From contig CASEWB010000007.1 in NCBI GenBank assembly GCA_949291545.1, positions 179,271 to 243,270 on the forward strand: a DNA stretch of 64,000 nt, read 5' to 3'. Origin of the DNA: an uncultured bacterium. Lineage in GTDB: Bacteria > Elusimicrobiota > Elusimicrobia > Elusimicrobiales > Elusimicrobiaceae. This document shows positions 25,338 to 33,204 of the stretch, piece after piece. The notes beneath the pieces are model-generated. The model ran no database searches. It saw only the letters and a list, made by a program, of their open reading frames with translations, and was not told the origin of the DNA. Made by a program: the position numbers and the translations under genes. Within the stretch, counting starts at the first letter, position 1, and each line of letters starts with the position of its first letter.

Positions 25338-26555
25338 ATGAAGAGAAAACTGGGACTGGTTTGTATTTTGCTTTGCGCCAGTTTGGCGGCGTGGGCGGCT
25401 GGATTTTCGCGCCCTGGGCAAATTGACGACGTGGCCGGCATTCCCGGCAAGCGCGGATATTCCGGCGACGGTGGGGACGCTTTAAAAGCCCGGTTGGGCA
25501 ATCCTATGGGGGTGGCGGTGGATAGCCACGGCAATTTGTATTTTTCCGATACGGCCAACCACCGTGTGCGCCGCATAGACGCGCGCACCGGCGAGGTGGA
25601 AACCATTGCCGGCACTGGCAAACGCGGCTTTGACAACGACGGCGGTAACGCCAATATGGCGGCTTTGAACGGCCCTACGGGTTTGGCCTTTGATACGTTG
25701 GGCAATTTGTACATTGCCGATACGGGCAACCACCGCGTGCGCATCGTAACCCCCAAAGGGTACATGTATACGGTGGCGGGGGACGGGCGCAAAGACTATA
25801 ATGGCAACGGCCTGCGGCCAGTATCCTCCAGTTTAAACAACCCTACGGGGGTGGCTGTCAGCCCGCAAGGGGAACTCTATATCGCCGATACGGGAAATCA
25901 TTTAATCCGCAAGATAGACCGCCACAGCGGTTTTTTGGTCAATGTGGTGGGGACGGGCGACGCGGGGGCCAGCGGCGATTTTGAGCTGGCCATCAATGCA
26001 GAACTTAATAAACCGTCGGCTATTGTGTTTGACGATAAAGGCAATTTGTTTATTGCCGATACGGGCAACCACCGCGTGCGCTGGGTAGAACCGCGGAAAC
26101 ACTTGATTTTTACCATTGCCGGTACGGGCAAGCGCGGTTTTTCGGGAGAGGGCGACCGCAAATGTACCGACAGCGCTTTTAGCAACCCTACCGGCTTGGC
26201 TGTGGATAAACAAGGCCGCTTGTATATTGCCGATACGGACAACCAGCGTATCCGCCGTTTGACCGTGGAAAGCCAAATGGACAGCAAGGTGGTAACAGTG
26301 GTCGGCACCGGCGAACGCGGCTATAACGGCGACGGCATAGACGCTTGGGACGCTAAATTGGCTTACCCGGGGGCGATGGTTATTACGCGGTTTGACCAGT
26401 TGTTCTTTGTGGATACGGGCAATAATGTAATTCGCCGGGTGTCGGGGATTTCTCGGGTGGAGCCGCCCGTCAAATATACGGGCTATGGCAAAGAGGCACC
26501 CAAACAACCCGACGAGCGGAATTTTATCCAAGTGCTCTTTGGCGGCAAAAAGTAA
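25338..26555 (+). CDS. Exported NHL-repeat beta-propeller protein
   Basis: A 405-residue protein with a signal peptide (MKRKLGLVCILLCASLAAWA) and about six NHL repeats of some 55 residues, each with the pattern NPxGVAVDxxGNLYIADTGN followed by HRVR, for example VDSHGNLYFSDTANHRVRRI and FDTLGNLYIADTGNHRVRIV. Between them recur GTGKRGF- and GERGYNGDG-type turns. These fold as a six-bladed propeller that binds proteins or glycans. No extra catalytic domain is seen. AAGGAG precedes the ATG; the gene is monocistronic with a terminator at 26583. Confidence 0.88.
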   Translation: MKRKLGLVCILLCASLAAWAAGFSRPGQIDDVAGIPGKRGYSGDGGDALKARLGNPMGVAVDSHGNLYFSDTANHRVRRIDARTGEVETIAGTGKRGFDNDGGNANMAALNGPTGLAFDTLGNLYIADTGNHRVRIVTPKGYMYTVAGDGRKDYNGNGLRPVSSSLNNPTGVAVSPQGELYIADTGNHLIRKIDRHSGFLVNVVGTGDAGASGDFELAINAELNKPSAIVFDDKGNLFIADTGNHRVRWVEPRKHLIFTIAGTGKRGFSGEGDRKCTDSAFSNPTGLAVDKQGRLYIADTDNQRIRRLTVESQMDSKVVTVVGTGERGYNGDGIDAWDAKLAYPGAMVITRFDQLFFVDTGNNVIRRVSGISRVEPPVKYTGYGKEAPKQPDERNFIQVLFGGKK

Positions 26556-26582
26556 CGTCTTTACGCAAACGGTTTTGTGGCG

Positions 26583-26614
26583 GCGCTCCTGCCGAATTGG
26601 CGGGAGCGCTTTTT
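26583..26614 (+). terminator. Intrinsic terminator after the NHL gene
   Basis: GCGCTCCTGCC / GGCGGGAGCGC with one G-T pair, loop GAATT, then TTTTT. Confidence 0.88.
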
Positions 26615-26673
26615 GGGTACTTTTTGTGCCCCCAAAAGACAGCAAACTTCTGTCGTGTGAACGAACATGAAGA

Positions 26674-26687
26674 GGGTCGGATGACCC
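26674..26687. repeat. Short palindrome GGGTC-N4-GACCC, copy 3
   Basis: AGGGTC-GGAT-GACCCT with flanking A/T pairs, in the space between the NHL gene and pilin 3. See copies at 9866 and 20810. Confidence 0.45.
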
Positions 26688-26788
26688 TTGGGGAGGGCGG
26701 CCGCAACTGGTTGTTCCCTTTTGCATCAGTATTGTATTTGTATTTTGTAAAACCCTGGCGGAAGCAGGGCTCCTCGGCCTGGAATGCC

Positions 26789-26843
26789 TTGACCCGTTTT
26801 TTTTTTTTTGATAAATTTTGACTATGATGAAAATTTATCAAAA
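26789..26843 (+). promoter_or_regulatory. Pilin 3 promoter with T13 spacer and overlapping inverted repeat
   Basis: TTGACC, CG, thirteen T, GATAAATTTT: the pilin 2 promoter plan with two more T, giving a 17-bp spacer to TAAATT. A perfect 14-bp inverted repeat, TTTTGATAAATTTT (26806-26819) and AAAATTTATCAAAA (26830-26843), covers the -10 and the ATG at 26824. It could be an operator or an mRNA 5' hairpin. Confidence 0.6.
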
Positions 26844-27336
26844 TTCCCCTACGATGAGCAAAAACGCCGGATTTACGTTAATAGAGCTGTTAGTGGCGGT
26901 TTTAATTATTGGTATCTTGGCGGCCATTGCGCTGCCTCAATATCAGGTGGCGGTTGCCAAAAGCCGCACGGCGGAGGCCGTAGCTGTCTTGACAACTATT
27001 ACGGAGGCGCAGGAAGTTTATTATATGGCTAACGGGCAGTATACAGATAATTTAGACGATTTAGATATTGATGTAAAGCCCATTTCAAAAGCGTGGGTAT
27101 TTGCCTGTAGCTTCAACCGAACCTGTTATGCTACTGCGCGTGAAGCGAATCTTCCGTCTTCCATAGAATTCCATTTGCTGAATGTGCCGCCTTCCATGCC
27201 GGCTTCTTACAGCGGCAAGCATTGGTGCCGGGTTTTGCCTGGGAATGATATGGGAACCCAAATTTGCAAAACATATGGGGCGCACGATCCAACTGTTAGC
27301 GCGGTTTCAGGCGCACAGTATTACTTGATGAACTGA
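26824..27336 (+). CDS. Type IV pilin-like protein (pilin 3)
   Basis: A prepilin of about 170 residues. The pilin signal is NAGFTLIELLVAVLIIGILA with Glu5, then AAIALPQYQVAVAKSRTAEA and a globular head with cysteines (FACSFNRTCYATA) and a C-terminal pair (KHWCRVLPG, GTQICKTYG). Two starts are possible: the ATG at 26824, six bases after the -10 (leaderless, leader peptide of 16 residues), or the ATG at 26854 with leader MSKNAG. Neither has a Shine-Dalgarno site; I give 26824 because of its position relative to the promoter. No pilus assembly genes are nearby. Confidence 0.85.
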   Translation: MMKIYQNSPTMSKNAGFTLIELLVAVLIIGILAAIALPQYQVAVAKSRTAEAVAVLTTITEAQEVYYMANGQYTDNLDDLDIDVKPISKAWVFACSFNRTCYATAREANLPSSIEFHLLNVPPSMPASYSGKHWCRVLPGNDMGTQICKTYGAHDPTVSAVSGAQYYLMN

Positions 27337-27354
27337 TTGGAAGAATATAAAAAT

Positions 27355-27378
27355 ACCCCGGAGCGCCCGCGCCGGGGT
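27355..27378. terminator. Hairpin terminator between pilin 3 and the phosphatase gene
   Basis: ACCCCGG / CCGGGGT with a 10-nt GC-rich loop; A run on the left gives a T run for the minus-strand gene, weaker to the right. Confidence 0.65.
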
Positions 27379-27396
27379 GCTTGTTATATAGCCGAA

Positions 27397-27834
27397 TTAT
27401 TTTGCTTTCAGTTTTTCCGCCGCCGCTAGTACGGCTTTTTTCAGCCGCTCGGCGGATTTTTCAAACGCGCGGCCCGAAAGGGAAATGGGGTCCTCCAAGT
27501 CTTCTTCTTTGCCAAAGGCATAGTCGTTTAGCAGCCACATTTTGTCTAGATACTGGGCGTAGCGGTCGGATATTTTATCCAAGTGTGCCTGTTCCATAAA
27601 AAAAATGATGTCGGCTTTTTCCAAATCCTCTTTTGTCAGCTGGGTGGACGTGTGGGGGGAAGATATAATTCCGTTTTTTTGCAAAAAATCCGTCACTTTG
27701 GCGGGCACGCGGTAGGAAGCGTCCGCATACAGCCCGCGCGAAAATACCGTTCCTTGCGGCATCATCGGGCGCAATAATTCCTCCGCCATAAAGCTGCGGC
27801 AAATGTTGGCGTGGCAGATAAACAGGATATTCAT
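27397..27834 (-). CDS. Low-molecular-weight protein tyrosine phosphatase
   Basis: A 145-residue LMW-PTP. The P-loop LFICHANICRSFMAEEL has the CX5R(S) signature at the N-terminus, and KEEDLEDPISLSG supplies the general-acid Asp in a DP motif. In exopolysaccharide loci such enzymes (Wzb, Etp) dephosphorylate the tyrosine-rich tail of the Wzc kinase, and a Wzc-like gene lies 2.4 kb away on the other strand. Its start follows a TATAGT by seven bases with no ribosome site. An arsenate-reductase role is less likely given the neighbourhood. Confidence 0.9.
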   Translation of the reverse strand: MNILFICHANICRSFMAEELLRPMMPQGTVFSRGLYADASYRVPAKVTDFLQKNGIISSPHTSTQLTKEDLEKADIIFFMEQAHLDKISDRYAQYLDKMWLLNDYAFGKEEDLEDPISLSGRAFEKSAERLKKAVLAAAEKLKAK

Positions 27835-27841
27835 CTATATC

Positions 27842-27863
27842 ACTATACCAAATTTTATACAAT
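27842..27863. promoter_or_regulatory. Overlapping divergent promoters for phosphatase and ligase-like genes
   Basis: Minus-strand TATAGT (27842-27847) stands seven bases before the ATG at 27834; plus-strand TACAAT (27858-27863) stands eight bases before the ATG at 27872. The -10 boxes are only ten bases apart, so the two promoters must compete for polymerase, and both mRNAs look leaderless. Confidence 0.5.
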
Positions 27864-27871
27864 ACTCAGGT

Positions 27872-29506
27872 ATGACTGTTTTTCTAAAAGCACTCTTGGG
27901 GGTTCTCCTTTTTTTTGCGCCTTTCAGTTTCGCCGCGGCGGAGCCGTGGGCGTTTTCCGTGTTGCAAGGCGGCATTTTTGTAGGTTTTTTGCTGTTGCTG
28001 TTCTCCCGCCGCCAGCTTATTTATACCAAGCCGCTTAAATGGCTGTTTTTTACCTTCGCTTTCTTGATTGGCTATACTCTTTTGCAGTCCCTTTTTACCC
28101 AAACTTTATTAGATACTCCTGCTTGGCATCCGGCTACATTTGTGCGGCTGTATTCGCTGGAGCACGCGTCTTGGTTTGTAACTTATTTGGTCTTGCTCGT
28201 GTGGGTGCCCAATGTGTGGGAATCGTTTAAATCCAACCGGATTTTGTTGTTTTTGATTGTGCTGTGCGGCTTTGCAGTAGGTTTGTGCGCCCTGGGACTG
28301 CAAAAAGGGCAGTATATCCAATTTTTCACCGGGTTAAAGGCTGGTTTCGGACCGTTTTTAAACCGAAACCACGCGGGCGTGTTTTTGGGAATGTGCGCAC
28401 TGATTACCTTGGGGTATGCCGTTTCGTCCTGGACGGATTATGCCCATTTCCGCGCTAACCGCCGCGGAAATGAATTTATCTTGCGCCAAAGCTTTTTAGG
28501 ACTGGTGTTTTTGGGGTTGAGCGCGCTGGTGATTGCCACACGCTCCCGCGGGGGAATGTTATCCTTGGGGACGGGGATTTTCTTTTATAGTTTTTTGTGC
28601 TGTTTCTTCGTGCCCGAAAACACCAAAACGCGGGTAAAAGGCGTATTGATTGCAGCCGGCTTGCTGGCAGCCGCGGCGGCCATCGTATGGTGGCAGGCGG
28701 ACGCTATCAACGCATTTGCCCAGCGGGCAACAGGTACCTCCGAAGAAACCCGCAAAATGCTTTACCGCGCCGCGTGGGATATGATTCAGATATACCCTTG
28801 GTGGGGCATTGGCGTGGGCGCAATGCCGGTGGCCCTTACGTCGTTTATGGAGTATCCCCTTAATGCCTATGTGGAACGCTTGCACAGCGACTGGCTGGAA
28901 ATGCTGTTGGGGATGGGATTTATCGGATATATTTTGGTGATTGTGGGCGCCGGAACGGCGGCGTGGATACTGATTAAACGCCTTACCCATTTGGAACGTA
29001 AAAAACAGCTGTTGTATGCCGCTTTGTTAAGTGCCGTGGTGGTAATGTGTGTAGGAAGTACGGTTGATTTCCACTTTTTTATCCCGGCCAATGCCTTTTT
29101 GTTTTTTGTTATTTTGGGGCTGGCGTGCAGTCCATCGTATTATAAAGGGCACGTCCATACGCTTTCCTGCGGCCCGGTGCTGACGGGGGTTATCTGCGTG
29201 GTGTTGGCGGCCGCCTGCTATCTCCCAACCCAACGTACGATAGCGTGGAGGTTGTTCGTGTTTGGCAAGGGGCTGAAGCATGAGTCCCAAATCACCCTAT
29301 ACCAGCAAGGCCTCCAGCACTATTCTTCACCCCGTTTTGCGCTGCGGCTGGGGAATGCTTACTTTAACTACAGCCTGCGGACCAAAGACCCTGCCCGCTC
29401 CGCCCAATTGCGCAGCCAAGCCCACCAGTTGGCGGAAACCTATTTGAAAAAATACCCGAAAGAAAAAGAACTTTCCAAACTGTATATGATATCCCTCCCA
29501 CAATAA
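27872..29506 (+). CDS. O-antigen ligase / polymerase-like membrane protein
   Basis: About 544 residues with some eleven hydrophobic segments. The Wzy_C/O-antigen ligase region includes GFGPFLNRNHAGVFLGMCAL, SALVIATRSRGGMLSLGTG and YPWWGIGVGAMPVALTSF, followed by RLHSDWLEMLLGMGFIGYIL, the usual periplasmic Arg/His pattern of this family. A C-terminal soluble part of about 100 residues (from CYLPTQRTIA) is helical and TPR-like. It would polymerise or ligate repeat units at the periplasmic face. The start at 27872 is chosen over an in-frame upstream ATG because the latter lies inside the phosphatase gene. Confidence 0.82.
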   Translation: MTVFLKALLGVLLFFAPFSFAAAEPWAFSVLQGGIFVGFLLLLFSRRQLIYTKPLKWLFFTFAFLIGYTLLQSLFTQTLLDTPAWHPATFVRLYSLEHASWFVTYLVLLVWVPNVWESFKSNRILLFLIVLCGFAVGLCALGLQKGQYIQFFTGLKAGFGPFLNRNHAGVFLGMCALITLGYAVSSWTDYAHFRANRRGNEFILRQSFLGLVFLGLSALVIATRSRGGMLSLGTGIFFYSFLCCFFVPENTKTRVKGVLIAAGLLAAAAAIVWWQADAINAFAQRATGTSEETRKMLYRAAWDMIQIYPWWGIGVGAMPVALTSFMEYPLNAYVERLHSDWLEMLLGMGFIGYILVIVGAGTAAWILIKRLTHLERKKQLLYAALLSAVVVMCVGSTVDFHFFIPANAFLFFVILGLACSPSYYKGHVHTLSCGPVLTGVICVVLAAACYLPTQRTIAWRLFVFGKGLKHESQITLYQQGLQHYSSPRFALRLGNAYFNYSLRTKDPARSAQLRSQAHQLAETYLKKYPKEKELSKLYMISLPQ

Positions 29507-29533
29507 AAACTATTTCAATAGGGTTAGATTTTG

Positions 29534-29539
29534 TAAAAT
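29534..29539 (+). promoter_or_regulatory. -10 element before the Wza-like gene
   Basis: TAAAAT ends eight bases before the ATG at 29548, with no ribosome site between; a further ATG at 29542 is too close to the -10 to be used from this promoter. Confidence 0.45.
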
Positions 29540-29547
29540 ATATGCGT

Positions 29548-30198
29548 ATGAATAAAACCGTTTTGCTGTTTCTGTTGGGCGCGGTGATTGCGCCCTTTTT
29601 AGCGGCTTGTTCCCAGGCGCCCGTACGGGTGCAGAACGGGCCTGATGCTTCCGTCTCGCAGGAAGTTGTGCAGGGCTTGGCGCAGGTGCGCGCGCCCAGC
29701 GCTTATCACTTGCAGCCCGGCGATTTATTGGAAATCCAAGTTTTTATGGAAGACGATATGCAGCGCACCCTGCGTGTAAGCGGCGGGGGGAGTGTGACTT
29801 TCCCGCTGGTGGGCAATGTACCCGTGGCCGGCTATACTGTGGCCGAGGCCGAAGACCAACTGGCCAATGCTTTAAAAACCTATTTAAAAAACCCCCAAGT
29901 ATCTATTTTAATCAAAGAATACGGCAACAAAACGGTTTATGTACTGGGGCAGGTGTCCAAGCCGGCAGCTATCCAAATCCCGCCGGAAAAGGAACTGACG
30001 GTGTTGGAAGCTATTACGTCCGTAGGCGGGTTTACCGATGTGGCCGCTACGTCTAAAGTGCGTGTACTGCGTATGGAAGGCGGCCGCCAAAAAGCGCTGG
30101 ACGTAGATGTGACCCAAATCACCAAGCAGGGCAATAAAGCAATGGATATCCCGCTGCAGCCCGGTGATGTGGTGTTTGTACCGCAAAGTATGTTCTAA
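29548..30198 (+). CDS. Polysaccharide export outer-membrane lipoprotein (Wza-like)
   Basis: A 216-residue lipoprotein with lipobox FLAACSQAP. It has the polysaccharide export domain (YHLQPGDLLEIQVFMEDDMQ and VSGGGSVTFPLVGNVPVAGY) and one SLBB domain (VYVLGQVSKPAAIQIPPEK to the C-terminal IPLQPGDVVFVPQSMF). Such proteins build the outer-membrane or periplasmic exit channel for exopolysaccharide. It lacks the long C-terminal helix of E. coli Wza, so a separate outer-membrane barrel may be used; a candidate lies at 47539. The wzc-like gene follows after nine bases. Confidence 0.92.
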   Translation: MNKTVLLFLLGAVIAPFLAACSQAPVRVQNGPDASVSQEVVQGLAQVRAPSAYHLQPGDLLEIQVFMEDDMQRTLRVSGGGSVTFPLVGNVPVAGYTVAEAEDQLANALKTYLKNPQVSILIKEYGNKTVYVLGQVSKPAAIQIPPEKELTVLEAITSVGGFTDVAATSKVRVLRMEGGRQKALDVDVTQITKQGNKAMDIPLQPGDVVFVPQSMF

Positions 30199-30207
30199 GG
30201 GGAATTT

Positions 30208-31929
30208 ATGGAAAACGTGACCAACAAAGAATTGGATTTTAGTTATTATTTAAACATTATTTTTAAACGTTTTTGGCTGATTGTAGGAATGGTAGCCGTT
30301 GGATTAGTGGCGGCGGTATTGGTGAACCTTTTTATGCGCCCGGCTTACAAAGCCACGGCCTTAATGATGATTAACCAGGAAGATGCCGGCAAAATTGATG
30401 CTACCCCTTATGGCTCTTTTACCAGCGAAGAAGATTACTACCGTACCCAATACCAGCTGCTCACCAGCCGCTCCCTGTTGGAAAAAATCTACCGCAATAT
30501 GGACCTGGGCCAATACGAACAATTTGCTAATCCTTCTGGCGTAAAAAAGTTGGAAAAAGCTCTTTCGGTAGAGCCTATCACCCGCAGCCGTTTGGTAAAT
30601 GTTTCCGCTACCACTTACGACCCGAAATTATCGGCTGAAATTGCCAATACGCTGGTAAATACTTTTGTGGCCGAAAACGTAAGCAACCGTATTTTTATGG
30701 GGCAGGACGTGATTGCCGCGTTGGAAAATACGGAACGCAGCCCGGAAGAACAGGAACTGTTAAATTCGATGCCGCAGGTGGTAAACAGCGATTTTATCAA
30801 ATCCCTTAAACAACAGGCCGCCCAGCTGGCGGGGCAGGAAGCCCAGCTTTCGGCCAAATACACGTCCAAGCACCCGGAGTTAATATCGGTGCACAACCAG
30901 CTGGAAGCTATCAACCAGCAAATTAACACCGAAACGCGCCGCTTGGTGCAGAGTATTAAGATTGAACTTTCGGGGCAGTTTTCCGGCAACAATATCCGCG
31001 TGGTGGACCCGGCCGTAACACCCGAAAAACCCGTCCGCCCGCGCAAATTGCTCAATCTGGCGATTGGCCTGATGGCCGGGGGCCTATTGGGGCTGCTGAT
31101 TGTGTTTGTGTTGGAATTTTTGGACCAGAGTGTAAAGTCTTCCGAAGATTTGGAAGAAAAACTCGGCCTGCCGTTCTTGGGGTTTGTCCCGTACGAAAAG
31201 AAAGGCAAAAAAAAAGAAGCCGAGTACGCCACGATGCTCAAAGAAGGCAATTACCTGATGGCCGAAAACGTGCGCAACGTGCGTACGATGCTGGATTTTG
31301 CGTTATCTGATAACCACAACGCACCGATTTTGATTTCCAGCTCCTTGCAGGGCGAAGGCAAAAGCCACTTGTCCTCCAACTTGCTGGTGGCCATGGCCCA
31401 AGCCGGTAAAAAAGTGTTGCTCGTTGACGGCGATTTGCGCCGCGCACGCGTGCATAAAGTGTTCCGCCTGTCCACCGAAAAGGGCTTAAGCAACATTTGG
31501 GACGCAGACCCGCAGAAAGCCGACTATGCTTATAATGTTCAGCCGGTGAAAGACGTGCCGAATTTGTTTGTAATGACGGCCGGACAGCGTCCGCCAAATC
31601 CGGCGGAGTTGTTAAATACGCCCAAACTGGCGGATTTTATTGAATGGGCTAAAAAGAATTACGACCAGGTGGTTATTGACTGCCCGGCTATTCTTCCCGT
31701 GTCCGACACGCTTTTGTGGGGGAAATACATTCCGCGTTCCGTGTTTGTGATTAAATACGGCAAAACCAACGCTAAATTGGCCAAAATTGCCCTTGATAAG
31801 CTGCAAAAGGCCGGTATTAAGGTGCTGGGGGCGGTGATAGGCCATTACAAGCCCGAAGGCCTTTCTTACGGCAAATACGGCTATTACAAAAGTTACAGCT
31901 ATTACAGCGAAGATAAAGAAAAGAAGTAA
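30208..31929 (+). CDS. Polysaccharide co-polymerase with BY-kinase domain (Wzc-like)
   Basis: A 573-residue inner-membrane protein that sets chain length and drives export. The N-terminal Wzz domain begins LDFSYYLNIIFKRFWLIVGM with the first membrane helix, has a periplasmic helical part, and a second helix near residue 290 (GLMAGGLLGLLIVFVLEFLD) after the P-rich motif PEKPVRPRKLLN. The cytoplasmic kinase has Walker A SSSLQGEGKSHLSSN, A' VLLVDGDLRRARVH and B VVIDCPAILPVSD, and a tyrosine cluster at the end (YGKYGYYKSYSYYSEDKEKK) that is autophosphorylated in this family. The phosphatase at 27397 is the expected counterpart. Confidence 0.93.
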   Translation: MENVTNKELDFSYYLNIIFKRFWLIVGMVAVGLVAAVLVNLFMRPAYKATALMMINQEDAGKIDATPYGSFTSEEDYYRTQYQLLTSRSLLEKIYRNMDLGQYEQFANPSGVKKLEKALSVEPITRSRLVNVSATTYDPKLSAEIANTLVNTFVAENVSNRIFMGQDVIAALENTERSPEEQELLNSMPQVVNSDFIKSLKQQAAQLAGQEAQLSAKYTSKHPELISVHNQLEAINQQINTETRRLVQSIKIELSGQFSGNNIRVVDPAVTPEKPVRPRKLLNLAIGLMAGGLLGLLIVFVLEFLDQSVKSSEDLEEKLGLPFLGFVPYEKKGKKKEAEYATMLKEGNYLMAENVRNVRTMLDFALSDNHNAPILISSSLQGEGKSHLSSNLLVAMAQAGKKVLLVDGDLRRARVHKVFRLSTEKGLSNIWDADPQKADYAYNVQPVKDVPNLFVMTAGQRPPNPAELLNTPKLADFIEWAKKNYDQVVIDCPAILPVSDTLLWGKYIPRSVFVIKYGKTNAKLAKIALDKLQKAGIKVLGAVIGHYKPEGLSYGKYGYYKSYSYYSEDKEKK

Positions 31930-31956
31930 AGAAAGTACGGTTTTATCCGACAATCA

Positions 31957-31984
31957 AAATCCCGGGTTTGTAAACCCGGGATTT
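31957..31984. terminator. Terminator between wzc-like gene and opposed EPS cassette
   Basis: Perfect AAATCCCGGGTTT / AAACCCGGGATTT with a 2-nt loop; can serve both the plus-strand wzc gene and the minus-strand cassette. Confidence 0.88.
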
Positions 31985-32034
31985 TAGTTTTACAGCAACT
32001 CTATATGGCCAAGCGGCTCAACAGCTCTGTTTAC

Positions 32035-33192
32035 TTATTCCAATAAGGTAACAATGAGCGTTTGAACAGGCTCTTGCTGATAGCGTGCAAAGAAAATTTC
32101 TCGGTTGAAGTGTGGCTGTGGGCTTGTTTTTAACGGCAAGTTAAAAGTGGTTACTTTTTCCAACGGAACGGAAACATATTGCACCGTTGAGAGTTGTTTA
32201 AAGAAAGAACGGCCCTTTTCCGACGAAATAATTAAAACGGAAATCCCTAGTTTTTGATCCTGCTTGGATAGGATGGAACGAGGCCAGGCGCCCCATAAAT
32301 CTCCCATTGTAAAATCGCTCCAATGCTGGTTGTTTTTAAAAGCGCAAGCGTGACAGGCGGGCCGCAAAATAAGGTCCTTTAAAAAGGCCTTTAAAAAAGC
32401 ATTTTCGTAAGTGGTATGCGAAAACTTACGAAAGAGTGAACGAAACACTTCGTTTAAACTGCGTTTATCTCCGTGGATGCGGGGACCTTTATTCGTTTGA
32501 AAACTTAAATAAAATTTATTCCAGGCAAAGAATTTGTTTCTAAAATTAATGGCTTTAATTTTTGTATGAATAAAATTTTCATCTAAAAACTTCCGCCACA
32601 CTGCTGGCGAGGGAACCCCGTGGCAAATGATATCCGCCGTGAGCAGGTTTTCGTATTCTTTGCCCAGATAATTTTTTAGTCCGGCTATCTGGCAGGGCGT
32701 ACCAGTAAAGAGTACAGGACGGCCTTGGTCTAAGAAGTTTTTAGCTTGCTGGAAGGTATTTCCAATGTTGCTTTGTACATATTTAGAACGGCGGAGTTTA
32801 TCCAAATCTTCCAGCGTTTCGGCGGATTGGTGGCAGACGTTCCAATCTTTATCAAATCCGGCACCAAATACCACGCCTCCCTTTTCCAAAACGGGCTGTG
32901 CCAGCGCCGTAAACATTCCGCCGGAAGAACTTGCCTTGCGCACTTTTTTGGAGGTATGTTTGGCCGCGTAGATGGCCAGTGCAGCATGCGGCTCCGGCGG
33001 GTGTAAAACGGGACAGACTTTTTCGCATAACCCGCAGTCGACGCATGAGGTTTGGTCTACTGTAGGATATAAAAAGCCCTCTGCATCCGATTGCATGGTA
33101 ATACAAGCTTTTGGGCACACATTCAAGCATGCGCTGCATCCGCAGCAGTTCTGCTGTGGAGTTAAAGAAAGGATAGAATTCGTATGGGGCAT
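32035..33192 (-). CDS. FrhB-like iron-sulfur protein of the EPS cassette (copy 1)
   Basis: About 385 residues of the family annotated as coenzyme F420 hydrogenase/dehydrogenase beta subunit. Two ferredoxin-type [4Fe-4S] motifs open the protein (CCGCSACLNVCPKACI and CVDCGLCEKVCPVLHP), followed by SSSGGMFTALAQPVLEKGG, VLFTGTPCQIAGLKNYLG, DIICHGVPSPAVW and a cysteine group RPACHACAFKN near residue 270. In EPS loci these proteins accompany polysaccharide pyruvyl transferases; their reaction is unknown and F420 use is not implied. GGAG fits the ATG at 33192 better than the one at 33201. Its first 200 residues are almost the same as copy 2 at 34463. Confidence 0.85.
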   Translation of the reverse strand: MPHTNSILSLTPQQNCCGCSACLNVCPKACITMQSDAEGFLYPTVDQTSCVDCGLCEKVCPVLHPPEPHAALAIYAAKHTSKKVRKASSSGGMFTALAQPVLEKGGVVFGAGFDKDWNVCHQSAETLEDLDKLRRSKYVQSNIGNTFQQAKNFLDQGRPVLFTGTPCQIAGLKNYLGKEYENLLTADIICHGVPSPAVWRKFLDENFIHTKIKAINFRNKFFAWNKFYLSFQTNKGPRIHGDKRSLNEVFRSLFRKFSHTTYENAFLKAFLKDLILRPACHACAFKNNQHWSDFTMGDLWGAWPRSILSKQDQKLGISVLIISSEKGRSFFKQLSTVQYVSVPLEKVTTFNLPLKTSPQPHFNREIFFARYQQEPVQTLIVTLLE

Positions 33193-33204
33193 AGAAAACA
33201 TCTC

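Noticed and set aside
25480..26450. Regularly spaced DNA repeats resembling a CRISPR-like array
   Set aside because: They are the codons of NHL repeats inside a single open frame; spacing and variation follow the protein, not identical repeats with unique spacers.
26808..27032. Gly-rich 74-residue ORF overlapping pilin 3
   Set aside because: It is the pilin sequence in another frame; the pilin frame has the conserved signal and promoter.
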